Below are positions 33,380 to 44,143 of a stretch of 64,000 bases of DNA, in pieces (within the stretch, counting starts at the first letter, position 1; each line of letters starts with the position of its first letter). The stretch is from Trebonia sp050013875 (GTDB lineage Bacteria > Actinomycetota > Actinomycetes > Streptosporangiales > Streptosporangiaceae). Position numbers and translations under genes: made by a program. Under the pieces are notes generated by a model, which saw only the letters and a list, made by a program, of their open reading frames with translations, made no database searches and was not told the origin of the DNA. The stretch covers positions 1-64,000 of the forward strand of contig JBEKEK010000017.1 of NCBI GenBank assembly GCA_050013875.1, read 5' to 3'.

Positions 33380-33571
33380 CTCGCCTTCGGTCAGCAGCGC
33401 AAGCGTCGGGCAGGCGGCGGCCGCGCGCCTGGCGTGAGCGGCCAGCTCGCGAGGCACCTCCGCCGTGCCCACGATCGGGTAGCCCCACGGGTCGAGACGT
33501 ATCAGCTCGGGGAGCAGCTCGGCGCACATGCCATGGCCCGCGCAGGTGATCGGGTTGACGCGGAGCCTCAT
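33329..33571 (-). CDS. Ferredoxin, single cluster, [3Fe-4S] type
   Basis: The 80-residue protein has Cys10, Cys16 and Cys54 in CAGHGMC and ACPTLAL, the pattern of actinobacterial [3Fe-4S] ferredoxins; His13 sits where a fourth ligand would be. It is the last gene of the redox operon: its ATG overlaps the NuoF-like stop by four bases. It could take or give electrons to the flavoprotein. The 3' end overlaps a convergent gene. Confidence 0.87.
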   Translation of the reverse strand: MRLRVNPITCAGHGMCAELLPELIRLDPWGYPIVGTAEVPRELAAHARRAAAACPTLALLTEGESVVAFAGVRRGGGNAG

Positions 33572-34866
33572 GCCGCATCTCCCGGCAGGCCATCGCCAGG
33601 GACGGGCAGCAGTGGGCTCCGTCGCAGGCCGTGGCAGGGGCCGTCCGCATCGTGCCGGCGGGCGTCGGCGGCCGCTGTCCGCAGCGCGCTGCGGATGAGC
33701 TGGGTCACTCCGTCGGGGTGGCGGCAGGCCCCGCGTCCCTCGACCAGCGGGATCAGCGTCGCGAGCTGACCGAGCGCCTGACCTCGGCCGCCATGGAACG
33801 CCAGGTCGAACAGGGCGTCGGCGAGCGCGGGCAGTCCGAACACGCACGGGCCGCACTGGCCCGCGCCCTCGTCGGCGAGATACCGGACCACCCGCGCGGT
33901 CTCGGCCAGCAGGCACGACGACTCGGGAAGCGCGACCACGACGCCCGCGCCAAGCGTCCCGCCCGCCGACTTCAGCCCGGCGTGGGTCATCGGCACACGC
34001 CACGCGGCCTCGGCCGGCAGCCAGGCGCCGAAGTAACCTCCGACGAGCAGCGCCTGCGGCCGTTCCGCCGGGCCTCCTGCCCTCATCACCACCTCACCGA
34101 GCGCGGTGCCCTGCTCGATCTCGTAGACACCCGGACGGCACACGGCGCCGCTGACTGTGACCAGCATGGAACCCGGGGCGTGCGGCAGCCCCGCCGAACG
34201 GAACCAGCGGTCGCCGTAACGGGCGATCAGCGCCAGGTGCGCCAGCGTCTCGACGTTGTTCACCAGGGTGGGCAGGCCGCGAACGCCGCGCTCGTGCGGC
34301 CGCGGCGGCGCGAACGTGGGCTTGCCCGGACCGCCGTTCAGGTACTGGACGATCGACGACTGCTCGCTTGACACGTACCGGCCGGGGATGCCGGTCACCT
34401 GAACAGGCACCCGGTCCGCCCGCTCCGCCGCCGCGGCGGCCAGGCTGGCGAGAAGCTGCGCCTCGTGCTCATGCACGCACAGGTACGCGTTATCCGCACC
34501 GATCGCCGCGGCCGCGGCCGCGATGCCGTCAAGGACCAGGTGCGGCAGCCGGGTGAGCAGCAGCCGGTCCTTGCTGGACGCCGGCTCCCCTTCAGCGCCG
34601 TTGGCCACGACGATCTTGCGGCCGGACCTGGCCGAGACCGACCGCATCTTCCGCCCGGCGGGGAACCCCGCGCCGCCCCGGCCGGTCAGCCCCGAGGCGT
34701 CCACGACGTCAATGAACCGCCGCCCGCCCGGGGGCATCGGACCGTGGCACCGCTCGTGCTCGGCCAGGTCGGCGCGCCGCTGGTAAGACAGGCCGGCCAG
34801 CAGGCGCGGCAGCGCGCCGCGCGCCGCGGAAACCGGGTTCACCGCGCTCAGGGAGGTTACGTTCAC
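33568..34866 (-). CDS. NuoF-like NADH-binding flavoprotein
   Basis: The 432-residue protein matches the 51 kDa subunit of complex I. GLTGRGGAGFPAGRKM and VVANGAEGEPASSKDRLLL form the FMN and NADH site, an SLBB region includes VSGAVCRPGVYE, and a C-terminal iron-sulfur segment is present. In that segment AGQCGPC plus GACRHPDG supply three Cys; the first Cys of the canonical SCGxCxPC motif is Ala. No other complex I genes are near. It probably passes electrons from NAD(P)H to the ferredoxin or the membrane protein next to it. Confidence 0.83.
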   Translation of the reverse strand: MNVTSLSAVNPVSAARGALPRLLAGLSYQRRADLAEHERCHGPMPPGGRRFIDVVDASGLTGRGGAGFPAGRKMRSVSARSGRKIVVANGAEGEPASSKDRLLLTRLPHLVLDGIAAAAAAIGADNAYLCVHEHEAQLLASLAAAAAERADRVPVQVTGIPGRYVSSEQSSIVQYLNGGPGKPTFAPPRPHERGVRGLPTLVNNVETLAHLALIARYGDRWFRSAGLPHAPGSMLVTVSGAVCRPGVYEIEQGTALGEVVMRAGGPAERPQALLVGGYFGAWLPAEAAWRVPMTHAGLKSAGGTLGAGVVVALPESSCLLAETARVVRYLADEGAGQCGPCVFGLPALADALFDLAFHGGRGQALGQLATLIPLVEGRGACRHPDGVTQLIRSALRTAAADARRHDADGPCHGLRRSPLLPVPGDGLPGDAA

Positions 34867-35405
34867 TGCGCTCCAATGGTGACGATTCGCCAGGTGGCCA
34901 CGGCCCCGACGCTGACGACGCAGGCCAGCGTCAGCGCGATGACCCAGGTAGCCGACCGGTCGGTCCCGATGCCAAGGCCGTGCGCCACGGCCACCGGCCA
35001 GCAGGCGTAGGCCAGCCAGTGCAGCCGGCGCCAGGTCCGGTGTCCCAGCCTGCCCCGGAGAAGGCTGGTGGCGGCGAGGGCTATCAGCAGGTCGAGCGCG
35101 ACCGCGCCGAGCGACAGCCAGACCGTCTGGTAGGACGAGTCGAACGGCACGAAGGCGGCCGTCAGCGAGATAGAGGTGAAGGTGTCGAGAACCGTGCTTG
35201 CCACATGCAGCGCGAGAAACGCCAGGACGAGCAGCGAGAGGTTGCCGTGCAGGCCCTGGGTGAGGAAGCGCGGCCAGCGCTCAGCGCGGAACCGGCCGGC
35301 GGTGAGCAGGCCGAGCAGCACGCTCGCGGTCAGCAGCGTCAGCGTGACCAGGCCGGTGGCCCTGGTGACGTACCACAGGCCGGGCCCGTGCAGGTCGAAG
35401 CTCAC
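34863..35405 (-). CDS. Ferric-reductase-like transmembrane protein
   Basis: The 180-residue protein has about five membrane spans. Conserved His appear in LHGNLSLLVLAFLALHV and RRLHWLAYACWPVAVAHGLG, positions that bind b-type haem in ferric reductase or MsrQ-like proteins. It has no flavin or NAD domain, so it would need a partner, probably the NuoF-like protein. It overlaps both neighbours by four bases, so it is part of a single operon with ApbE and the flavoprotein. Confidence 0.8.
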   Translation of the reverse strand: MSFDLHGPGLWYVTRATGLVTLTLLTASVLLGLLTAGRFRAERWPRFLTQGLHGNLSLLVLAFLALHVASTVLDTFTSISLTAAFVPFDSSYQTVWLSLGAVALDLLIALAATSLLRGRLGHRTWRRLHWLAYACWPVAVAHGLGIGTDRSATWVIALTLACVVSVGAVATWRIVTIGAQ

Positions 35406-36394
35406 GCGGTGTCCCCCGCCATGCTCTCGTGCTCAGGCCAGCCCGCCACGGTGACGACGCTGCCGTCCTGCCGTACCAGCCGGGCCGGCAGCCGCAGTTG
35501 CTCAAGCCAGCCCGCCGCCCGCTCACCGCGGACGATCGCGGCGGTGGAGGCAATGTTCGCGTCAACGCAGGTCTTGGCGGCGACGGTGACCGTGCGCCAG
35601 CAGGAGCTCGCGGGCAGGCCGGTGCCTGGCGCGATGATGTGGTGGACGGTGACGCCGCCGCGCTGCCAGGACCGGCCAAGTACGCTTGACGTGGCCAGGC
35701 CCCCGCCGGAGATCAGCACCGACTGCCGGATCCGCACGCTGTCGGTGGTCGTATCGAAGCGTGCGTCGTCCGCCACGCCGACCAGCCACCCGCCCTCAGG
35801 GGCAAGGCCGGCCACGCTGATGTCACCGCCCAGGTTCACGAGCACACCGGAGCTGGTGGCGGCCGCGATCGCGGTCGCCGCGCGGTCGGCTGCCAGCGCT
35901 TTGGCGGTCGCGCCCAGGTCAAGCAGCACCCCGGACGGGACCGACACCTCCGCGCGGGTGGCGTCGAGCCGTACCGTGCGCCACCCGCCGCCGCGAACGG
36001 GCGGCAGCCGCACGGGACTTGTGTCCTGCCTGGCCAGCGTAAAGTCACGGTCATAGCCGAGCCATGCCAGCGACCGCCCGCAGGTGGGATCCACGTCACC
36101 GTCGGTGAGCCGGGCGGCGGTCAGGGCGATCTCGAGGGCCTCGACGAACAGTGAGCTGACAGCCACCGGCCGGCCGTCCGCCGAGCACACCCGCCAGAGC
36201 TCGGAATCTGGCCGGAAACGCGAGCAGGCGGCGTCGATCGCGGCCAGCTCCGCCGTGAGCAGGTCGCGGGCGGGCGCAAGGACGGCCGGGTCCGCGACGA
36301 GCAGCGTGGCGAAGGTGCCAAGCGCGTCGAAGGTGCACTGCCCGGCCTTGGCCGTGCCGTCGCACTGCCCGGCCGTGGTCGTGGCCGGCGGCAT
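35402..36394 (-). CDS. apbE: FAD:protein FMN transferase, ApbE family
   Basis: The enzyme attaches FMN from FAD to a Thr or Ser in target proteins. The 330-residue protein has VDPTCGRSLAWLGYDRDF, VLLDLGATAKALAADRAA, VLVNLGGDISVAG, HHIIAPGTGLP and CVDANIASTAAIV, the family blocks with the Mg-binding acidic residue. No signal peptide is obvious. It overlaps the next gene by four bases and shares one base with the anchored-protein gene upstream. No FMN-binding-domain protein is encoded nearby, so its target is unclear. Confidence 0.87.
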   Translation of the reverse strand: MPPATTTAGQCDGTAKAGQCTFDALGTFATLLVADPAVLAPARDLLTAELAAIDAACSRFRPDSELWRVCSADGRPVAVSSLFVEALEIALTAARLTDGDVDPTCGRSLAWLGYDRDFTLARQDTSPVRLPPVRGGGWRTVRLDATRAEVSVPSGVLLDLGATAKALAADRAATAIAAATSSGVLVNLGGDISVAGLAPEGGWLVGVADDARFDTTTDSVRIRQSVLISGGGLATSSVLGRSWQRGGVTVHHIIAPGTGLPASSCWRTVTVAAKTCVDANIASTAAIVRGERAAGWLEQLRLPARLVRQDGSVVTVAGWPEHESMAGDTA

Positions 36395-36849
36395 TAGTTC
36401 CCTCCGTGTGACGTGCTTGTGGCAGTCGGCGCGGGCGCCGCCGTGGTCGGCGCCGGGGCCGGTGCCGTGGCGGGCGGCGCCAGGGTCGGTGCCGGGGTGG
36501 CCGGCGCCGTGGTCGGTGCCGTGGTGGCCGCCACCGCGGCTGGCACGCTCGACGGTGCCGCCGACTGGACCGCTGCCCGGGCCGTCGGCTGGCTTGCCGC
36601 CCGCGAGACGTGGTACGTCTTAGCAGGGCGTGCTGCCGTGCGCGAGGGCGCTGGGCTTGGGGTCACGGCGGGCTTGGCGGCGGGCGCGGTCTGGCTCGCC
36701 ATCTGGGCCGGCGCGGTTCGCGCGAAGAGCGTGGCGACGCCGACCGTGGCCAGAGCGCCGAGCTGTGCTGTCCGCCAGGTCAGCTTGCCCAGGCGGCGCA
36801 GGCCTGCTTCCCGTGTCGCGTCCGGGGAACGTTCGTAACTGTTGCGCAT
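36394..36849 (-). CDS. Ala/Pro/Thr-rich membrane-anchored protein
   Basis: The 151-residue product (ATG 36849) has a short cytoplasmic basic start, a hydrophobic segment (about 29-50, AQLGALATVGVATLFA) and then about 100 residues of Ala, Pro, Thr and Ser, ending SHGGN. The composition fits a wall-spanning stalk. It is the first gene of the redox operon, whose stop shares a base with the apbE start. I see no recognisable folded domain or flavinylation motif. Confidence 0.65.
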   Translation of the reverse strand: MRNSYERSPDATREAGLRRLGKLTWRTAQLGALATVGVATLFARTAPAQMASQTAPAAKPAVTPSPAPSRTAARPAKTYHVSRAASQPTARAAVQSAAPSSVPAAVAATTAPTTAPATPAPTLAPPATAPAPAPTTAAPAPTATSTSHGGN

Positions 36850-36925
36850 GATTGGCGATCTCACCAGTCAGTGCGTTAAGGCGAGGTCAAGAATCCTTCA
36901 AGTATCGGTTGCGCGTGCCCGGCAG

Positions 36926-38881
<1,956 letters not shown>

Positions 38882-39017
38882 GCGGCAATCCTACGGGCCG
38901 GCGCCGACAGTCGACGGCAGTGCGGCCGATCGCCGGGCCGCCGCGTCCAACTCGCATGACGAGAGACCGAGGCGACGGTGGCGAACGGGGTCTTCCTGGC
39001 CGGCCTGCGCCTGCCCC

Positions 39018-39074
39018 GCCGTCCGCGCCGCCGTCCGCGCCGCCGTCCGCGCCGCCGCCCGCGCCGCCGTCCGC
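39018..39074. repeat. 12 bp tandem repeat, 4.75 copies
   Basis: GCCGTCCGCGCC repeats at 39018, 39030, 39042 and 39054 (one base change) and partially at 39066. It sits in the 256 bp intergenic region between recQ and the DUF6518-like gene, and ends five bases before the third copy of the 14-mer. Confidence 0.8.
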
Positions 39075-39078
39075 TACT

Positions 39079-39093
39079 GATAACAGCAAGAAA
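39079..39093 (+). repeat. Dispersed 14-mer GATAACAGCAAGAA, copy 3
   Basis: Third exact copy, followed by A instead of G. It lies 45 bases before the DUF6518-like start, comparable to the position of copy 2 before its downstream gene. Confidence 0.7.
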
Positions 39094-39137
39094 GGGTGGT
39101 GCGCGTCGGCGTTGACCCGAGCCAGGTTTGACAGTGA

Positions 39138-39878
39138 GTGACTTCCGATAAACTCACAGGTATCACTGAATCCGTACGGCGCATGCTGCCCGCCGATGCC
39201 GGCCCGTTGGTGCTCGGTGCCGTGCTCGGTGCCGTGATCGGCGCCGCCACCGCGGTGGTGCAGCCGCATCTTGGCCTGCCGTGGTCGGCCCTGGTCAACT
39301 CGGCCAGTCCCTGGCTGCTTGGCGGGTTCGCGGCCGGCGCGCTGGCCGGGCGACGGGGGCCGGCGGTCGGGGCGGGCCTGCTCGCCTGCCTGGTCGAGGT
39401 CAGCGCCTACTACTCCACCGCCACCGCGATGTCGTTGCCCGTCGACCATGGCCTCACCGCCTTCTGGCTGGCCTGCGCGCTCGTCGGCGGGACGGTAGCC
39501 GGCCTGGCCGGCTGGGCGTGGCGGCGCGGGACCGGGCGGGTCCGGGCGTACGGGGCCGCGTTCCCTGGCGGTACGTTCATCGCCGAGGCGGTCGGGGCCT
39601 ACGGGCTGCGCCTGCACTACCATCCCGCGGTGGCGATGTTCCTGATCATCGGGGTCGCCCTGCTCGCCCTGCTGATCAGGAACGCGCCCTGGCCGGGCAT
39701 CCTGGCCTGGACCGCGGTCTTCGTGGTGGCCGGCGCGCTCGTCTACGGCCCGCTGCTCAACGCCGTCGTCGGCGCCAACTCCGGCGGAGTCAGCTTCGGC
39801 CCGTTAGGCCAGCTGGTCAGGCAGGCTCGTCGAGGCGGACGGCGATCACGCCGAGCAGGATCAGCGCACCGCCAATGA
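39138..39878 (+). CDS. DUF6518-like integral membrane protein
   Basis: The 246-residue protein has about six membrane spans (starting PLVLGAVLGAVIGAA and ending WPGILAWTAVFVVAGALVYG). The spacing and the GRRGPAVGAGLLACLVEVSAYY block fit DUF6518, a family of unknown function. GTG 39138 or ATG 39183 could be the start. The hydrophilic C-terminal tail overlaps the end of the EamA gene on the other strand by 62 bp, as in other convergent pairs of this window. Confidence 0.65.
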   Translation: MTSDKLTGITESVRRMLPADAGPLVLGAVLGAVIGAATAVVQPHLGLPWSALVNSASPWLLGGFAAGALAGRRGPAVGAGLLACLVEVSAYYSTATAMSLPVDHGLTAFWLACALVGGTVAGLAGWAWRRGTGRVRAYGAAFPGGTFIAEAVGAYGLRLHYHPAVAMFLIIGVALLALLIRNAPWPGILAWTAVFVVAGALVYGPLLNAVVGANSGGVSFGPLGQLVRQARRGGRRSRRAGSAHRQ

Positions 39879-40812
39879 ACTGCGTGGTGGCCGGCGCCTG
39901 GTGCAGCAGGATCCAGGCGAACGCGACCGCGAACAGCACCTCGGCCATCGCCACGAACGACCCCAGCTTCGCGCCCAGTCTGCGCGCCGCCGCGATCCCG
40001 GTCACGTAGGCGATCGCCGCCGCGGCCAGGGAGAGGCCGAGCAGTGGCACCAGCCAGCTCACCGGGCGGCCGAGCAGGGTCACGTCGCCGCCGGTGAAGC
40101 GCAGCGGCAGCAGGCCGGTCAGCCCCGCCGCGCCGAGCACGGCGGCCCCCACCACCATCCCGCCCCAGGTCAGCACGACCGGGGGCAGCCCACCGGAGCC
40201 GTCGGCCGACTGGAAGAAGTACACCGCCATCGCGACCGCCGCGGCCAGCGCAAACAGGACCCCGGGGATGCTGACGGCTACCGAGCCGGACAGGTCGAGC
40301 ATCAGCGCGAGGCCGCCAAGTGCGGCCACCACGCCGCCGACGGTGAGCGCCCGGGGGCGCTGCCCGTGGCGCAGCCAGAGCCAGCCGACGATCAGCACGA
40401 TGCCCATGTACTCGAGCAGGATCGCGATGCCGACGTCCATCCGCGCGATCGCGTTGAAGTAGCAGACCTGGCACGCGTCCACCCCCACCAGGCCGTAAAC
40501 GATCATCTGGCCGGCCGACCGGCGCAGCAGCGACCAGCGGCCGCGCAGCGAGATCAGCGCCGGTATGGTGAGCGCGAGCGCGGCGATCCCGACCCGCCCG
40601 AGCACCGCGCCGGCCGGCGACCAGCCGGCCGAGATCAACGCCGACCCGAACGTGCCCGACGTGCCGAAGCACATCGCCGACACCAGGCCGATCATCACCC
40701 CGGCGGACCGCCGCGAGAGCCCGGAACCGAGTCCGGCCGGCCGTGCCGGGACCGGCGCCGAGATCGCGGGAGATGCCGCGATCGGCCCGCCCACCGCCCC
40801 CATCGTGGTCAT
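39817..40812 (-). CDS. EamA-type DMT transporter
   Basis: The 331-residue protein has ten predicted spans in two EamA repeats. The first has LVSAMCFGTSGTFGSALI and ALLGRVGIAAL-like spacing, the second ends GAKLGSFVAMAEVLFAVAFAWILL followed by GGALILLGVI. RhtA-like members export amino acids and other metabolites. I chose ATG 40812, six bases after GGGGAA; the frame is open to 40872. It is divergent from a CGNR regulator gene, which probably controls it. Confidence 0.83.
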   Translation of the reverse strand: MTTMGAVGGPIAASPAISAPVPARPAGLGSGLSRRSAGVMIGLVSAMCFGTSGTFGSALISAGWSPAGAVLGRVGIAALALTIPALISLRGRWSLLRRSAGQMIVYGLVGVDACQVCYFNAIARMDVGIAILLEYMGIVLIVGWLWLRHGQRPRALTVGGVVAALGGLALMLDLSGSVAVSIPGVLFALAAAVAMAVYFFQSADGSGGLPPVVLTWGGMVVGAAVLGAAGLTGLLPLRFTGGDVTLLGRPVSWLVPLLGLSLAAAAIAYVTGIAAARRLGAKLGSFVAMAEVLFAVAFAWILLHQAPATTQFIGGALILLGVIAVRLDEPA

Positions 40813-40903
40813 GAACGCTTCCCCAGTCGTCATCTGGCACCGCTGTAAGTGGTAAAAATGATCTACGACCATGACACTAGCGAGAGGCGGTGAAAGGAGT
40901 CAA

Positions 40904-41443
40904 ATGGCTTTTGCCCATGACACCGAGGTGTCACTCAACGCCACCGCCGCCCTCGTGAACACCGGCCGCGGCGGCGTCGAGGAGTTGCCGGACGGTGCCG
41001 CCCTTGACCGGTTCGTCACCCACTGGCAGTGGACCGGCAGCCGCACCCGCGACGAGGGCGAGCTCGCGGCGGTGCTGCGGCTGCGGGACCGTCTCGCCCG
41101 GCTCTGGGAGATGACGCCGGACGAGGCGGTGGACCTGGTGAACACGCTGCTGCGCGACGCCAGCGCGCTGCCGCAGCTGGTCAAGCACGACGGCTGGGAC
41201 TACCACATCCACGCGACATCGCCGGATGTGCCGCTGGCGGACCGGATCGCGGTCGACGCGGCGATGGCGGTCGCCGATGTGATCCGCTCGGCCGAGTTCG
41301 GCCGCCTCCGGGTCTGCGCCGCCGACGACTGCGACGACGTGGTGATCGACCTGTCCAAGAACCGGTCCCGCCGGTTCTGCAGCCTGACCTGCGCCAACCG
41401 CGTCAACGTGGCCGCCTACCGGTCCCGCAGGACCGCCAGCTGA
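40904..41443 (+). CDS. CGNR zinc-finger regulator (ABATE domain)
   Basis: The 179-residue protein has an N-terminal ABATE-like region (about 5-120, ALVNTGRGGVEEL and RLRDRLARLWE). A C-terminal zinc finger has Cys138, Cys143, Cys159 and Cys163 (CSLTCANRVNVAAYRSRR). The canonical CGNR reads CANR here. The family are likely DNA-binding regulators. AAAGGAG precedes ATG 40904. Divergence from the EamA transporter suggests control of export. Confidence 0.85.
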   Translation: MAFAHDTEVSLNATAALVNTGRGGVEELPDGAALDRFVTHWQWTGSRTRDEGELAAVLRLRDRLARLWEMTPDEAVDLVNTLLRDASALPQLVKHDGWDYHIHATSPDVPLADRIAVDAAMAVADVIRSAEFGRLRVCAADDCDDVVIDLSKNRSRRFCSLTCANRVNVAAYRSRRTAS

Positions 41444-41470
41444 GACTCCCGCCTGATGGAGACCCGGCGC

Positions 41471-42967
41471 CTAGCCCGCGGTCTGCCCGGCCGGGTCCTG
41501 CCCGGCCGGGTCCTGCCCGACCGGGGCCGCTTCCTGCCGCCTGATGGCCGAGCGGCCGAGGGCGAGCCAGCCAGCGAACGTCACCACCAGCGCGGCGATC
41601 ACCCCCAGGTTGGCGTACTCCCAGGTTCCGGTCTTCCCGCCAAGCCCGAACGGGCCGAGCAAGTACCCCTGCCAGGACAGCCACGACGCGTAGGTGTTGA
41701 CAACGAGCCCCCACCCGATGACGGTGCCCGCCACCATCAAGACGACCGGCGCCCACCGCACCGCGCCGTAGCGGCCGGAGGAGGTGAACAGCTCCGCGTC
41801 CGCGTACGGCCGCCGCCGCAGCAGGATGTCGGCCACCATCACGCCGCACCACGACGAGATCACCACGCCCAGCGTGATCAGGAACCCCTCGAACGGCCCG
41901 ATGAAGTTCGACGAGAAGAACACCACGTAGATCGTCCCGATGATCATCAGCACGCCGTCGATCAGCGCCGCCGACCAGCGCGGCACGCGCAGCCCCGCGG
42001 CGAGCAGGGTCAGCCCGGAAGAGTAGATGTCGAGCACCGCCCCGCCGACCAGCCCGAGCACCGCCACCAGCACGAACGGGACCAGGTACCAGGTCGGCAG
42101 GATGGTGGACAGCGCCCCGATCGGGTCGGTGTTGATGGCCGACGACAGCGAGGTGGACGACCCGGCCAGCAGCACGCCGAAGCCGAGCAGGAACACCGGC
42201 GCGATGGACGAGCCGAACGTCGTCCAGCCCACCACGCCGGCCCCGGAGGACTGGCGGGGCAGGTAACGCGAGTAGTCGGCGCCGTTCTGCACCCAGCCCA
42301 CGCCGAAACCGGTGGCGACCAGGACGGTCGCGCCCAGGAAGGCCTGCGGCGACCCCGAGTGCAGGGAGGACACGGTGGCCCAGTGGATCTTGGGGATGAC
42401 CAGGATGAAGTACACCACCGTGAGCACCCCGGTCACCACGGTGATGATCGTCTGCAGCCGCATGATCGTGTCGAATCCGAGCGCGGCGCTGCCCACGATC
42501 AGCACGGTGATGACCAGGAAGGCGATGACCTTGGTGACGTCGCCTGAACTCCAGCCGAGCCGGTGGAACACGGTCGCGGTGGCCAGCGTGGCCAGCACCG
42601 TCAGCACGACCTCCCAGCCGACGTTGAGCACCCACGAGACCAGCGTCGGGAGCTTGTTGCCCTGCACGCCGAAGGCCGCCCGTGACAGCACCAGGGTTGG
42701 CGCCGACCCGCGCTTGCCCGCCACCGCGATGAACCCGACCAGCATGAACGAGACGACGATGCCGATCAGCCCGGCGACGCAGGCCTGCCAGAAGGAGATG
42801 CCGAACCCAAGCACGTAGGCACCGTAGGCGAGCCCGAGCACCGAGATGTTGGCCGCGAACCACGGCCAGAACAGGTCACGCGGGGTTCCCTTCCGCTCGC
42901 CGGAGCTGATGACGTTGATCCCGTTGGCCTCGTAACCAAGTGGCCGGTCCTGCGTCGCGGTGCTCAC
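41471..42967 (-). CDS. NCS1-family nucleobase permease, cytosine-permease-like
   Basis: The 498-residue protein has about twelve spans. It has NISVLGLAYGAYVLGFGISFWQA near the start, GVQGNKLPTLVSWVLNVGWE and GAVLDIYSSGLTLLAAGLRVPRW, blocks of the NCS1 purine-cytosine permease group. The C-terminus has a DPAGQ repeat. It is divergent from the ADP-ribosylglycohydrolase and PfkB genes across 159 bp, a grouping consistent with uptake of a nucleobase or nucleoside. The exact substrate is unknown. Confidence 0.87.
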   Translation of the reverse strand: MSTATQDRPLGYEANGINVISSGERKGTPRDLFWPWFAANISVLGLAYGAYVLGFGISFWQACVAGLIGIVVSFMLVGFIAVAGKRGSAPTLVLSRAAFGVQGNKLPTLVSWVLNVGWEVVLTVLATLATATVFHRLGWSSGDVTKVIAFLVITVLIVGSAALGFDTIMRLQTIITVVTGVLTVVYFILVIPKIHWATVSSLHSGSPQAFLGATVLVATGFGVGWVQNGADYSRYLPRQSSGAGVVGWTTFGSSIAPVFLLGFGVLLAGSSTSLSSAINTDPIGALSTILPTWYLVPFVLVAVLGLVGGAVLDIYSSGLTLLAAGLRVPRWSAALIDGVLMIIGTIYVVFFSSNFIGPFEGFLITLGVVISSWCGVMVADILLRRRPYADAELFTSSGRYGAVRWAPVVLMVAGTVIGWGLVVNTYASWLSWQGYLLGPFGLGGKTGTWEYANLGVIAALVVTFAGWLALGRSAIRRQEAAPVGQDPAGQDPAGQTAG

Positions 42968-43126
42968 CGGTGCCTCTCCCTGCTGGTAAGAGCTTTAGCC
43001 TGGGAACATACAGCCAAGCGGGTAAACCGTGCATTCGGGGTATCTCTTCCCGCCGCGGTGACGGCTGCGCTGGCGGGTACCGCGCCAAGCGGTGGTAAGC
43101 ACGACGGCAAAGGAGGCCGAACGCAG

Positions 43127-44143
43127 GTGGAGCGGGAGGACCAGGTGGAGCGCGAGGACCGCGCTAAGGGCGCGCTGTACGGCCTGGGAATCGGCGACGC
43201 GCTCGGCATGCCGACGCAGTTGCTCTCCCGCCGGCAGATCGTCGAGCGCTGGGGGGAGTTGCTGACCGGTTTCGAGGACGCTCCCGGTGATCACGCCATC
43301 GCCGCGGGCATGACCGCGGGCGCGGTCACCGATGACACTGAGCAGGCCGCGCTGCTCGGCTGGCTGCTGGTCGAGGGCAACGGCCGGGCCGAGCCGGGCG
43401 CGGTGGCGGCCGCGCTGCTCGGCTGGGAGCGCGAGATGGCCGAACGCGGGTCGCTCGACCTGCTCGGCCCCTCGACCAAGCGCGCCCTCGACGCCGTCGC
43501 CAGCGGCACGCCCCCGGCCGAAGCGGGCAGGCACGGCGACACCAACGGCGCGGCGATGCGCATCACCCCGGTCGGCGTGGTGGCCGCCGCGGGCAACCTG
43601 CCGGGCCTGGTCGACCGGGTACAGCAGGCGAGCATCGTGACCCACAACACGTCCGTCGCGCTGGCGGGCGCGGCCGCCGTGGCCGCCGCCGTCAGCGCGG
43701 GCATCGACGGCGCGGACATCGCGGCGGCGACAGAAACGGCCATCGCCGCCGCCGAGCTCGGTGCGCAGCGCGGGCACTGGACGGCGGGCGCGGACGTCGC
43801 CGCCCGCATCCGCTGGGCGACGGACTTGGTGGCAGGCGCCGCGCCGGAGCGGGCGGCCGAGGTCATCTACACGCTGGTCGGCACCAGCCTGGCCACCCAG
43901 GAGTCCGTGCCGGCCGCGTTCGCCGTGCTCCGCGCGCTGCCGGACGACCCCTGGCGGGCCTGCCTGCTGGCCGCGTCGCTTGGCGGCGACTGCGACACGA
44001 TCGCCGCGATGGCCGGCGCCGTCGGCGGCGCCTGCCACGGCCTGGCCGCCTTCCCGGCCAGCGCGGCGGCGACCGTGGACAGGAACGGGCTGCGGCTCGC
44101 CGACCTGGCCGAGGCGCTGCTCGCGCTGCGCGGCCCCCGGTGA
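43127..44143 (+). CDS. ADP-ribosylglycohydrolase family protein
   Basis: The 338-residue protein has the fold's metal motifs: GIGDALGMPTQ, VTDDTEQAALLG, GDTNGAAMRI and LGGDCDTIAAMAGAVGGA. These Asp and Thr residues bind two magnesium ions in DraG/ARH3-like enzymes. GTG 43127 lies nine bases after AAAGGAGG. The next gene is a sugar-kinase-like protein with a four-base overlap and a nucleobase permease lies opposite. The context fits cleavage of an N-glycosidic bond in a nucleoside rather than removal of protein ADP-ribose; this is inference. Confidence 0.85.
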   Translation: MEREDQVEREDRAKGALYGLGIGDALGMPTQLLSRRQIVERWGELLTGFEDAPGDHAIAAGMTAGAVTDDTEQAALLGWLLVEGNGRAEPGAVAAALLGWEREMAERGSLDLLGPSTKRALDAVASGTPPAEAGRHGDTNGAAMRITPVGVVAAAGNLPGLVDRVQQASIVTHNTSVALAGAAAVAAAVSAGIDGADIAAATETAIAAAELGAQRGHWTAGADVAARIRWATDLVAGAAPERAAEVIYTLVGTSLATQESVPAAFAVLRALPDDPWRACLLAASLGGDCDTIAAMAGAVGGACHGLAAFPASAAATVDRNGLRLADLAEALLALRGPR

